A DNA stretch of 64,000 nt. Source: Anaerovirgula multivorans (GTDB lineage Bacteria > Bacillota > Clostridia > Peptostreptococcales > Natronincolaceae). This document shows, one piece after another, positions 56,769-63,763 of this stretch (position 1 is its first letter; each line of letters starts with the position of its first letter). Made by a program: the position numbers and the translations under genes. The stretch spans positions 1 through 64,000 of the forward strand of contig NZ_FZOJ01000013.1 of NCBI RefSeq assembly GCF_900188145.1, in the 5' to 3' direction. Under the pieces are notes generated by a model. It made no database searches and was not told where the DNA came from. It saw only the letters and a list, made by a program, of their open reading frames with translations.

Positions 56769-56846
56769 TTTGGTAACAAATTGTAATAATTTGGAAACAA
56801 TTGTTAAAGGTTTTGTAAAATCTAGGAAATAATATTCTACTATAAT
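56769..56846 (+). promoter_or_regulatory. Candidate regulated promoter of the pgs operon
   Basis: TATAAT at 56841-56846 has no good -35. Upstream are imperfect direct repeats TTTGGTAACAAATTGTAA and TTTGGAAACAATTGTTAA, with a 21-bp period, at about 56769-56806. Direct repeats replacing a -35 suit activation by an OmpR- or LytTR-type regulator, both of which are encoded nearby. Confidence 0.45.
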
Positions 56847-57398
56847 TACTTACAGAGGTCCACTGATAGGGTAAGGGTGCCTCAAGACTTATAGAGCGAA
56901 ATGCTGAATAGGAGATGGGAAAATGCTGAATAAACAACTTATTTTTGGATTTCCATAGACGAGTTTTAAAGTAAGAGGCATTTCAAATGTAATTTTCACT
57001 TTGGAATATCATGGATTAAGCTAACGCCTATGATTTCTTAAATGGGTTTTAACAAAATCAACTTTTAAAGCTTCCTAAAGAGTATTTTGGTTTTTAAATT
57101 TTTTTTTGATAATCTAGAGATTTTTTGCGTTATTTCGAAATTGGACAAGTCAGATTGGTAAATTCGTATGTGATCGTCTAAAAAGAGTTTAGAGAACTTA
57201 AAAGAAGAGATAACAGCTCCTTAGTGTAAACTAAAACATGGAAACGCAAGAGGAGGGGTCAATTTTTTACCTAATAAACTAAAGAGTTATTTTGCCATAT
57301 CGTATACTGGAAAAAAAATCAATAAATTCAATAATATTGAAAATTAAAAATGATATTTACAGATCTTTATAAACTGAGGCAAAGTAGGAGGGGTCAAT
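56847..57398 (+). other. Long non-coding stretch before pgsB (possible leader)
   Basis: No gene supported. If the promoter at 56841 is used, this is a leader of about 545 bases. It holds a 12-bp direct repeat AAATGCTGAATA at 56899 and 56921 (22-bp period). It also has two copies of AGGAGGGGTCAATTT at about 57251 and 57387, the second being the pgsB ribosome site. TGCCTC near 56878 can pair with GAGGCA near 56977. No known riboswitch class was recognised. Confidence 0.35.
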
Positions 57399-58580
57399 TT
57401 GGGTGTAGTAATCTTTTTACTTCTTGTTGTACTATTACTCGGGATAATTGAACGAGTAAATCATAATAAAAACTTATCTAAGATAAATACTCGTGTTAAT
57501 GTAAATGGGACACGAGGCAAATCTACAGTTACAAGGCTAATAACTGGAGTATTAAAAGAAGCGGGCATTAAAGTTGTGGGTAAAACCACAGGAACAAGTG
57601 CAAGAATAATATATTGGGATAAAGATGAGGAAAAACCAATAACCCGTGGTCCTTTGGGTCCAAACATTATTGAGCAAAAATCAGTTGTTAGAGAGGCTGC
57701 AAAGTTGGAGGCAGAAGCCTTTGTTACTGAATGTATGGCAGTAAACCCAGATTATCAAATTGCTTTTCAAAAAAGTTTAGTAAAAGCTAATATTGGTGTA
57801 ATAGTGAATGTACGAGAGGATCATTTAGACTTATGTGGTCCAACATTAGATTTTATAGCTGAATCCTTCACTTCCACAATTCCGCAAGACGGTTATTTAA
57901 TTATTACAGATAGTGAGTATAATGACTTTTTTACAAAAATAGCAGAAAAACGGAATTGCAAGACAATTATTGCAGATGAGTCTAAAATCCCGGATGGTTA
58001 TTTGGATAAATTCGGATATATTATTTTCCCCGAAAATGTTTCCATTCCATTGGCCGTAGCTGAAGCATTAAATATTGACAGGGATATTGCTCTAAAGGGT
58101 ATGTTAAAAGCTAACCCAGATCCTGGTGCATTAAGGATATATACAATTGGAGAAGAGAACAAAGGCTATTTTGTTAATGGCTTTGCGGCAAATGATCCAA
58201 ATTCTACTTTATTTATATGGAATCATATTCAAAGTATAGGCTATCCAACAGACAAAAATTTAATTCTTCTAAATTGTCGCCCTGATAGGGTTGATAGAAC
58301 AATACAATTTGCAGAAGATGTATTACCCCATATGGATATAGACATATTGGCGGTTATGGGCGAGAGCACTAAGCCAATAACTGAAGCCTTGAATAAGAAA
58401 AAAATAAGTGCAAGACAGTATATGAACTTAGAAGGGTTATCTCCTATTGAAATTTTCCAAGAAATAGAAAAATATTTTTCTAACCGCGTGGTATATGGAG
58501 TTGGGAATATACATGGCGGTGGTGATGAAATTGTTGAATTAATAATTGAAGATTCAGTTATTCTTTATAAAAGCGCTTAA
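57399..58580 (+). CDS. pgsB: Poly-gamma-glutamate synthase PgsB/CapB
   Basis: The 393-residue protein starts at TTG, with GGAGGGG five bases before. It has an N-terminal membrane anchor (residues 2-18) and the Mur-ligase-like ATP site INTRVNVNGTRGKSTVTRLI. GPLGPNIIEQ, AFVTECMAVNPDYQ and VREDHLDLCGPT are all diagnostic of PgsB/CapB, as is the C-terminal VYGVGNIHGGGDEIVELI. It is the ATP-dependent amide ligase that polymerises glutamate via gamma bonds, acting with PgsC in the membrane. First gene of the operon. Confidence 0.93.
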   Translation: MGVVIFLLLVVLLLGIIERVNHNKNLSKINTRVNVNGTRGKSTVTRLITGVLKEAGIKVVGKTTGTSARIIYWDKDEEKPITRGPLGPNIIEQKSVVREAAKLEAEAFVTECMAVNPDYQIAFQKSLVKANIGVIVNVREDHLDLCGPTLDFIAESFTSTIPQDGYLIITDSEYNDFFTKIAEKRNCKTIIADESKIPDGYLDKFGYIIFPENVSIPLAVAEALNIDRDIALKGMLKANPDPGALRIYTIGEENKGYFVNGFAANDPNSTLFIWNHIQSIGYPTDKNLILLNCRPDRVDRTIQFAEDVLPHMDIDILAVMGESTKPITEALNKKKISARQYMNLEGLSPIEIFQEIEKYFSNRVVYGVGNIHGGGDEIVELIIEDSVILYKSA

Positions 58581-58607
58581 GCTAATAAATTTAAGGAGGT
58601 ATGGGAT

Positions 58608-59060
58608 TTGATTACAACAGATATATACATAGCAATAATCATAGGGATTATTTTAAGTCTACTATTCACCGAACTGACTGGAGTTCTGCCAGCAGGCTTG
58701 GTAGTGCCAGGATACTTATCATTAATTATGAAACAACCACAGACATTATTATTAATATTTCTGATAAGTTTAGTAACTTACTTAATAGTTACACACGGTA
58801 TTGCAAGAATTACAATTTTATATGGGAAAAGAAAATTTACAGCAATGATAACTATAGCAATAATTATTAAATATGTACTTAGTCTTATAATTCCAGATGC
58901 ATATATAGGTTTAATAGGGCTAGCAGCCATGGGTGCTGTTATTCCAGGTTTAATAGCCAATACAATTCAAAGACAAGGATTTATCCCCACTATTACAAGT
59001 ACGGGACTACTGACTATTTTAACTTACGTAGCGACACTATCAATAGGATTTATAGGTTAA
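58608..59060 (+). CDS. pgsC: Poly-gamma-glutamate biosynthesis protein PgsC/CapC
   Basis: The 150-residue membrane protein has about five hydrophobic helices and the PgsC signature near the N-terminus: IIGIILSLLFTELTGVLPAGLVVPGYLSL. IPDAYIGLIGLAAMGAVIPGLIANTIQRQG follows later. TTG start with AAGGAGGT upstream. It forms the membrane part of the gamma-glutamyl polymerase with PgsB. Normal length. Followed 13 bp later by a 41-codon ORF. Confidence 0.9.
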   Translation: MITTDIYIAIIIGIILSLLFTELTGVLPAGLVVPGYLSLIMKQPQTLLLIFLISLVTYLIVTHGIARITILYGKRKFTAMITIAIIIKYVLSLIIPDAYIGLIGLAAMGAVIPGLIANTIQRQGFIPTITSTGLLTILTYVATLSIGFIG

Positions 59061-59073
59061 GGAGGTGAAGAAC

Positions 59074-59199
59074 ATGGAAGCTTTGACGCTAAAAGAAAAA
59101 TACTTATATTTTGTTAAAGTTAGTAAGAAGAATACAAACTCTCAAGTAGTTGTCACTTTTTCATTCTGCATAGCTCTTATGCTATTAAAGTTTATTTAG
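59074..59199 (+). CDS. Small 41-residue membrane peptide in the pgs operon
   Basis: This 41-codon ORF has a strong AAGGAGGTG site six bases before its ATG and lies 13 bp after pgsC. The product has a polar N-terminal half (LTLKEKYLYFVKVSKKNTNS) and a hydrophobic C-terminal helix (VVVTFSFCIALMLLKFI). Small membrane peptides of 45-55 residues (PgsE/CapE) belong to other pgs/cap operons and stimulate polymer synthesis. This could be the equivalent, though no clear sequence match is claimed. Confidence 0.6.
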   Translation: MEALTLKEKYLYFVKVSKKNTNSQVVVTFSFCIALMLLKFI

Positions 59200-59242
59200 T
59201 AAATATAAGAACTTTATAAGATTGATAGGAGGTGGTTCAAAA

Positions 59243-59275
59243 ATGAAATGTAGTGTACTAGAAAAACCTTTATAA
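59243..59275 (+). CDS. Possible 10-residue ORF (MKCSVLEKPL)
   Basis: A very short ORF preceded by a good ribosome site, AGGAGGTGG, between the 41-residue peptide and the hydrolase-like gene. The ribosome site is the main evidence. It might be a leader peptide for translational coupling or a decayed gene start. Confidence 0.25.
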   Translation: MKCSVLEKPL

Positions 59276-59302
59276 CGATTTTATTAAAAGGAGGAAGAAA
59301 AA

Positions 59303-60199
59303 ATGAAGAAAAAAACTTGTATTCTTTTAACCATTTGTTTAGTTTGTTTAGCTTTAGCGGGGAGCTTTGCTTATGCTTCATTCTCACTAGGAATTTATCG
59401 TGATTTTGCAGAACTGAGTGAAAACGAAACGATAGATGTTGACTATAGGATAATAAATAAGAACAATGGCAGTGACATGACAGTATTTACCATACACGGT
59501 GGTGCTATTGCAAAAGGTACATCTGAATTGGCTACTGCATTAGCTAACAGAGGAGGGTTTAATCTTTATCTATTTGAAGGTATAAAACCAACTGATAATC
59601 TAACTCTACACTTAACTTCCACACGATTTGATGAGCCAACAGCCATAAATATGGTTAAAAACTCGAAAGACACTGTTTCTTTTATTGGAATAAAAGAAGA
59701 AAATGCAAGGATAACATATGTTGGAGGTCAAAACAAGCTGTTGGCCAGATTAGTAAAATTACATCTACAGGCGGCTGGCTTTAACGTTCAAGATGCTCCT
59801 TATGTTCCAACGAATATAGCAGGAGTTCTTAGCAGTAATATCGTTAACCAAAACAAACTGTTATTTGATACACATAAAATAGGAGGGGTACAGATAGCAG
59901 TATCTAAAGGTATGAGGGATTTACTTTTAGAGGATGAAGCATCCTTCCAATCATATGTTGCAAATATAGATAAGGCACTGAGTGACAGCTGGCCTTTAGC
60001 AGTTAATATTTTAGAAGCTCGTACCGGCAATGCAAGTCCAAATTCTAAAGCTATAGAAAAAGCCAATGTGAATGCTTCATTCAATAGATATAATACAAAT
60101 AACGTGATTAAGGGAGTTTTGCAAAACAACTTTAATTCACCAGAAGAATTATTAGCTAAGCTTAAGGAAGCAGCAGGGAAGCAAAACTCAAAATTCTAA
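59303..60199 (+). CDS. Exported poly-gamma-glutamate hydrolase-fold protein, probably lacking metal ligands
   Basis: The 298-residue protein has a Sec signal peptide (hydrophobic 6-22, likely cleavage after SFAYA). It matches the PGA-hydrolase (PghP) family: TVFTIHGGAIAKGTSELATAL near 60-80, NLYLFEGIKPTDN, LHLTSTRFDEPTA, and GVLSSNIVNQN. Active members have HGGxIExGTSE, SIHG and VQLE. Here His65 is kept, but the Glu is Ala70, the His of SIHG is Ile128 and the Glu of VQLE is Ala199. It therefore looks like a non-catalytic binding protein. It lies where other operons have pgsA, which is absent here. A terminator follows. Confidence 0.7.
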   Translation: MKKKTCILLTICLVCLALAGSFAYASFSLGIYRDFAELSENETIDVDYRIINKNNGSDMTVFTIHGGAIAKGTSELATALANRGGFNLYLFEGIKPTDNLTLHLTSTRFDEPTAINMVKNSKDTVSFIGIKEENARITYVGGQNKLLARLVKLHLQAAGFNVQDAPYVPTNIAGVLSSNIVNQNKLLFDTHKIGGVQIAVSKGMRDLLLEDEASFQSYVANIDKALSDSWPLAVNILEARTGNASPNSKAIEKANVNASFNRYNTNNVIKGVLQNNFNSPEELLAKLKEAAGKQNSKF

Positions 60200-60266
60200 A
60201 CGATTACTATACTAACCACAAAGAAACCATCTTTCTATTACCAGATTTACCACTAAATTTAATAGA

Positions 60267-60304
60267 AAAAACCACCAAATACATTTTATTTGGTGGTTTT
60301 TAAT
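60267..60304 (+). terminator. Terminator between pgs operon and convergent agr operon
   Basis: A perfect 14-bp stem AAAAACCACCAAAT/ATTTGGTGGTTTTT with a 7-base loop, T-rich on both strands, so it can serve both convergent operons. Confidence 0.85.
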
Positions 60305-60350
60305 CTAACTCATTCCTTCTTATTTAAAATCGTCAGTAACATGCTTCTCT

Positions 60351-61097
60351 TTAAATCGAAATCAGATTATCTTTAAGTGTTTCAAACTTATTTCTACTCA
60401 TAAAAGCAAGTTTATTTGTTTCTAAGAATCTGATTTCATAATAAGATCTGTTGCCCACTTCTTTAATCTTCCGAATTTTATTCTTGTTAACGATAAAGGA
60501 TTTATGAACCCTAGCAAAATTGTCACCTAGCTGCTTTTCTAGTTCTGCTAGTGTAATGCCCTGGGTAGTATAAATTGCATCTGCACAATGAAAAGATATA
60601 TTTTTATTCTGTGCTTCAATGAATATGATTTCTTCTGTAGGAATAAAAAATCTTTCATTTTTGTTTTTTACTACGATTTTATTAGTGTTCTTAGTATTTT
60701 TGTTAATACCATTACTTTGTTCTACTTTGTTTACTAGAAAACTAATTACTTCCATCATATGTCCAATATTAATTGGCTTCAAGATGTAATCATAAGGATG
60801 GACACTAAAGGACTCTAGAGCGTACTTTGAATAGCCTGTGATAAATACAAATTCTGTCTCAAGACTTACATGCTTTATCACCTTGGCAACCTCTAGCCCA
60901 CTTAATTTTTCATTTTCATCTAACTCGATATCTAATAACGCAATATCCGGTTGATATTTCTTGGCAAACCGAATCGCCTCATTCCCTTTTTCAGTATCAA
61001 ACACTTCAGAAACTAGAGGGTTTTCAAGAAGTATCTTTTTAATAAATCTCCTTGTATAGTGCTCATCTTCCAACAATAAAATTTTTCCCATTTTCAT
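60351..61097 (-). CDS. agrA: LytTR-type response regulator (AgrA-like)
   Basis: The 248-residue regulator has a receiver with Asp in PDIALLDIELDENEKLSGLEV near 57 and Lys in YDYILKPIN. A LytTR DNA-binding domain spans about 138-245 (FFIPTEEIIFIEAQNKNISFHCADA, NFARVHKSFIVNKNKIRKI). It is the last gene of the agr operon, 6 bp after agrD. LytTR regulators of this type bind pairs of 9-bp direct repeats spaced 21-22 bp apart. Likely targets are the agr promoter itself and possibly the adjacent pgs genes. The ribosome site is weak and may rely on coupling. Confidence 0.87.
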   Translation of the reverse strand: MKMGKILLLEDEHYTRRFIKKILLENPLVSEVFDTEKGNEAIRFAKKYQPDIALLDIELDENEKLSGLEVAKVIKHVSLETEFVFITGYSKYALESFSVHPYDYILKPINIGHMMEVISFLVNKVEQSNGINKNTKNTNKIVVKNKNERFFIPTEEIIFIEAQNKNISFHCADAIYTTQGITLAELEKQLGDNFARVHKSFIVNKNKIRKIKEVGNRSYYEIRFLETNKLAFMSRNKFETLKDNLISI

Positions 61098-61103
61098 CAG
61101 CTC

Positions 61104-61238
61104 TTATTTTTTTAGAGATTTTGGTATGTTAGGCTCATATAAGTAAAATATACTGTTTGTGCTAATTCCTGTTAATGCAATTAAGCTTAAAAGAGATGCC
61201 ATACTGGTAAGAATATAATTTTTCAAAATTTTATTCAT
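61104..61238 (-). CDS. agrD: AgrD-type autoinducer precursor with Ser at the ring position
   Basis: The 44-residue precursor has an AAGGAGGTG site before the ATG, and its first codon overlaps the agrB stop. It shows the three parts of AgrD: an amphipathic membrane-binding leader (MNKILKNYILTSMASLLSLIA), the signal region STNSIFYL, and the acidic/charged recognition tail YEPNIPKSLKK. It aligns with staphylococcal STCDFIM-DEPKVPAAL, placing Ser29 where Cys forms the thiolactone. The predicted signal is thus a five-residue lactone ring Ser-Ile-Phe-Tyr-Leu, as known for Ser-type AIPs. Short ORF, identified by position and pattern. Confidence 0.85.
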   Translation of the reverse strand: MNKILKNYILTSMASLLSLIALTGISTNSIFYLYEPNIPKSLKK

Positions 61239-61864
61239 CTAAAAACACCTCCTTTCCATAATTTATTTAATTTATTGTCAAGAGCATACATAACCTTATA
61301 ACCCCAAGGCGTTATAAGAAATAAACTAGATAATGTCCCTAACAATAAACTAAAAGAATCATTTAAAAGTTTAATCTTAATAAAATATAAACTAGTTATA
61401 CTTAATACAGTTAATGTAAGAGCAGTTTTCTTTTTTTGTTGGATTTTTTGTTTAAATTCAGTTATTTTCTTCTTCTCTGTCCCAGCAGGAACCCATTTGC
61501 AAATAATAATTATACCTAAAATTATGCTTATAGCTAGAAATGTAACTAATATACTAGTGCTTAACTGTTTAGTGGCTACTTTGCCAAGAACCAAAAACAT
61601 CATCACTCCCACGGCAAAGCATCGATTATAAGTACTTAAATGAACGCCTCCACCAAAATAACGAATGATAACAAAGCTTAGTACACAGCCTATGGTTGTT
61701 CTAAAAATACCGAATATGCAAGAAAATAACACCAGTGCAAGCGATTTAACCAAAGCTCCTAGAATAATCTCCAATGCATAAATAAAGATTTCAACTTGAT
61801 CCTTATCTGCCTGAATTTCTCTTCCTAATGCATTACCTATACTTTTGGAGATATCTTTAATCAT
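61235..61864 (-). CDS. agrB: AgrB membrane peptidase (autoinducer processing)
   Basis: The 209-residue membrane protein has about six hydrophobic segments. The catalytic pair lies in IIRYFGGGVHLSTYNRCFAVG: His75 and Cys82, seven residues apart, as His77/Cys84 of staphylococcal AgrB. It removes the AgrD tail and forms the cyclic peptide. The start overlaps the agrC stop and the end overlaps agrD by four bases. All catalytic residues are present, so an active enzyme is expected. Confidence 0.92.
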   Translation of the reverse strand: MIKDISKSIGNALGREIQADKDQVEIFIYALEIILGALVKSLALVLFSCIFGIFRTTIGCVLSFVIIRYFGGGVHLSTYNRCFAVGVMMFLVLGKVATKQLSTSILVTFLAISIILGIIIICKWVPAGTEKKKITEFKQKIQQKKKTALTLTVLSITSLYFIKIKLLNDSFSLLLGTLSSLFLITPWGYKVMYALDNKLNKLWKGGVFR

Positions 61865-62717
61865 TTTCTAGCACCTCTTCTATAGGAAAATATATGATAA
61901 AAACCGTTCTTTTTTCAGATCCTATCTTGACTGTGCCATTATATTGATCTACTAATTTCTTGACAAGAAATAATCCATATCCTCTGGCCATGGATCCCTT
62001 GGTGGTATAACCAGATTTAAATAATAGCCTTTGTTCTTTAGAAGATATTTTAGGACCATTGTTATAGACATATATTGCAAGTTTGTTATCCTCCAGTTTC
62101 ATCTCTAATCCAACTTTTTTGTTGCCGTTATTTTCAATTACCGCTTCAAAAGCATTATCCAATAGGTTTCCTAAAATACTGGATAAATCCCATGGCGCGA
62201 TTTTTATTTTACTTACATTGCATTTTATTGCAAAATCAAAATCAATAGATTTGCTCTCTGCTACTTTCCTCTTACCATTTAATAGTGCTGTAAGAACAGG
62301 ATTTCCAACATAAATAATTTCATTTGCATAACGATACTTTTCAGAAACACCTCCAATATATTCTTTTGCACTACCTACCTCGTCTAAATAGAGCATAGCT
62401 TGGATGGTCTGAATATGTCTTGTATGTTCATGCTTTTGTACTTGCAAAGTGGTCATTAATTCACCGATTTGATTCAAATAAGACTTCAACAAATTTGCCT
62501 CTACTTTTTTTCGCATGTTATCTCCTATTTGCCTAATAGAAATCAATACAAAAGCAGTTAAAACTAATATTAACAAATTAACATAAGGTAAAAATTTCTT
62601 AAAATAGTTTAGATCATCAGAAGCATAAATAACTTGGTTTAAAATGACAATAGAAACTGATTGAGCCAGAATGGTTAATATGATGAAAACATCTTTGTTT
62701 TTAAACAAAATAATCAA
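61857..62717 (-). CDS. AgrC-like GHKL histidine kinase with reduced sensor domain
   Basis: The 286-residue kinase has only two predicted helices (about 9-29 and 43-61), then a coiled dimerisation region with the likely phospho-His in QKHEHTRHIQTIQAML (His101). The GHKL ATPase domain has SSILGNLLDNAFEAVIE and GSMARGYGLFLVKKLVDQYNG. Typical AgrC has six helices. The preceding gene encodes a separate membrane protein of about five helices and overlaps by four bases, so the sensor may be split over two proteins. The partner is the LytTR regulator. Confidence 0.85.
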   Translation of the reverse strand: MIILFKNKDVFIILTILAQSVSIVILNQVIYASDDLNYFKKFLPYVNLLILVLTAFVLISIRQIGDNMRKKVEANLLKSYLNQIGELMTTLQVQKHEHTRHIQTIQAMLYLDEVGSAKEYIGGVSEKYRYANEIIYVGNPVLTALLNGKRKVAESKSIDFDFAIKCNVSKIKIAPWDLSSILGNLLDNAFEAVIENNGNKKVGLEMKLEDNKLAIYVYNNGPKISSKEQRLLFKSGYTTKGSMARGYGLFLVKKLVDQYNGTVKIGSEKRTVFIIYFPIEEVLEND

Positions 62718-63202
62718 CCCTCTATATATTTTTTTAAATCTAGCAGATAAATTTTTTTCTTTTTCATCAGTATAATTGCTCCTGATACGATGGTTGCACT
62801 AGGTAAAAAAAGAAATATATTCAGCCATGGATAGAAATTCAAGTCCGTCATTGACCTTCTGAGCAGTACTAGTAAAAAAGGAACCGTAACACTCTGTGAC
62901 ACTCCCATGATTAACAATCCAGCAAAAACACAGATAACCGAATGTACTAAAGCTTTTCTCATAATAAAATTAACTAATATTACAATTAAAACTGCAGTAG
63001 CTATTGTATGTAGACCATATACATTCAAATATATCCTGATTGAATATGAGAACACTGCCACAATTAATGATATTAATAAATTATCTTTTATGCTTATATC
63101 TTCTTTAAAAAGATTTAGTCCTACCTTTATTATTAAAAAAGTTTCAGGTAAGCTTATAAATAGTGCTATATACCAGGGGATATGATTTAACATAGTAAGC
63201 AC
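62714..63202 (-). CDS. Membrane protein of the agr operon, possible separate sensor domain
   Basis: The 162-residue protein has about five hydrophobic helices and ends in a charged KKKKIYLLDLKKYIEG tail. AAGGAG precedes the ATG. It is the first gene of the agr operon and its stop overlaps the kinase start. Its composition and position resemble the N-terminal sensor half of AgrC-type or other GHKL kinases, which suggests it binds the autoinducer together with the kinase. An export or regulatory role is an alternative. The family is not securely recognised. Confidence 0.6.
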   Translation of the reverse strand: MLTMLNHIPWYIALFISLPETFLIIKVGLNLFKEDISIKDNLLISLIVAVFSYSIRIYLNVYGLHTIATAVLIVILVNFIMRKALVHSVICVFAGLLIMGVSQSVTVPFLLVLLRRSMTDLNFYPWLNIFLFLPSATIVSGAIILMKKKKIYLLDLKKYIEG

Positions 63203-63433
63203 TCCTTAGAGGATTCTAGAGTTTAAGTTGGTTTCAAATTGCTATTTTCTATTAGTCCATTCATTTTTATCTTTAGAAACCTTTATATTATCATAACATA
63301 TAGTTTTCGAAAAATTTGTTCTATTGTGTCAATACTATCCTTCAATATAACTTTAGTAAATTTGTACTACTTCATTTCTCTTATACACCATTGATTAATG
63401 GAATTAAAATTTTCAAAAATAAAATCAAAATTT

Positions 63434-63464
63434 TTGAACATATTCATGAATAATATGATATATT
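63434..63464 (+). promoter_or_regulatory. Promoter of the candidate antitoxin RNA
   Basis: TTGAAC (63434-63439) and an extended -10 TGATATATT (63456-63464, hexamer TATATT) with a 19-bp spacer. The predicted start is near 63471, immediately before a hairpin. Confidence 0.5.
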
Positions 63465-63470
63465 ATTAAA

Positions 63471-63555
63471 TGAGTGCAATATTCAATAGAATATTGCCTG
63501 AGACAATAATGTGCACTAGGGAGGAAGCAGGTGTGGCAGCACCTGCTTCTTCTAG
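63471..63555 (+). ncRNA. Candidate antisense antitoxin RNA (par/RNAII-like)
   Basis: From a predicted start at 63471 the RNA would begin with a perfect 9-bp hairpin (GCAATATTC-AATA-GAATATTGC, 63476-63497). It then carries one direct-repeat copy complementary to the toxin ribosome-site region. It ends with a 10-bp hairpin GAAGCAGGTG/CACCTGCTTC (63524-63549) that it shares, on the opposite strand, with the toxin mRNA 3' end. This is the layout of Fst/par type I antitoxins. Confidence 0.5.
63500..63516 (+). repeat. 17-bp direct repeat, copy within the antisense RNA
   Basis: GAGACAATAATGTGCAC, identical at 16 of 17 positions to 63650-63666, same orientation, 150 bp apart. It gives the antisense RNA a segment that can pair with the toxin mRNA start region. 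Confidence 0.75.
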
Positions 63556-63656
63556 CGCGTGGCCTTGATTAGAGTAGCTATGGCTGTAATTAGAGCTGCT
63601 AATACTGTGATATATTCTATTATGTAATCGGCGATGGGTTTTGTTTTTCGAGACAA
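63552..63656 (-). CDS. Candidate type I toxin, 34-residue membrane peptide
   Basis: The ORF starts at TTG, seven bases after AAAGGGGGTG, and encodes 34 residues. It has a basic N-terminus (SRKTKP), one hydrophobic helix (YIIEYITVLAALITAIATL) and a basic tail (IKATR). This is the form of small holin-like or Fst-type membrane toxins. The stop is two bases from a strong hairpin shared with the antisense RNA. A longer overlapping frame starting at GTG (63666) would not encode a membrane helix. Toxicity is inferred from architecture. Confidence 0.55.
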   Translation of the reverse strand: MSRKTKPIADYIIEYITVLAALITAIATLIKATR

Positions 63657-63666
63657 TAATGAGCAC
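63650..63666 (+). repeat. 17-bp direct repeat, copy overlapping the toxin ribosome site and start
   Basis: GAGACAATAATGAGCAC; on the minus strand it covers part of the ribosome site and the TTG start of the toxin. Pairing with the antisense RNA here would block translation initiation. Confidence 0.75.
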
Positions 63667-63720
63667 CCCCTTTCATACCAGAATTACAAATTCACATACA
63701 CTACATATACATTGCTAATA

Positions 63721-63763
63721 AAAAAGACCAAGAAAACAGATTTCTGCATCTCTTGGTCTTTTA
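63721..63763. terminator. Bidirectional terminator-like hairpin upstream of the toxin gene
   Basis: Arms AAAAAGACCAAGA and TCTTGGTCTTTT (63721-63733 with 63751-63762) enclose a 17-base loop with a small inner CAGA/TCTG pairing. T-runs follow on both strands. On the minus strand it would insulate the toxin from upstream transcription. Confidence 0.65.

Noticed and set aside
56713..56937. A 74-codon minus-strand frame upstream of the pgs operon
   Set aside because: It overlaps the candidate pgs promoter and repeats, lacks a ribosome site and ends in a low-complexity Leu/Ile/His tail.
56853..57000. A possible riboswitch in the pgs leader
   Set aside because: The segment has repeats and complementary pieces, but I could not match it to any known aptamer consensus (lysine, M-box, c-di-GMP, ydaO, TPP and others were considered).
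63466..63666. A 66-codon minus-strand frame across the toxin-antitoxin region
   Set aside because: Its GTG start overlaps the ribosome site and it reads through the hairpin and both repeats. The 34-codon TTG frame ends just before the hairpin and encodes a proper membrane helix.
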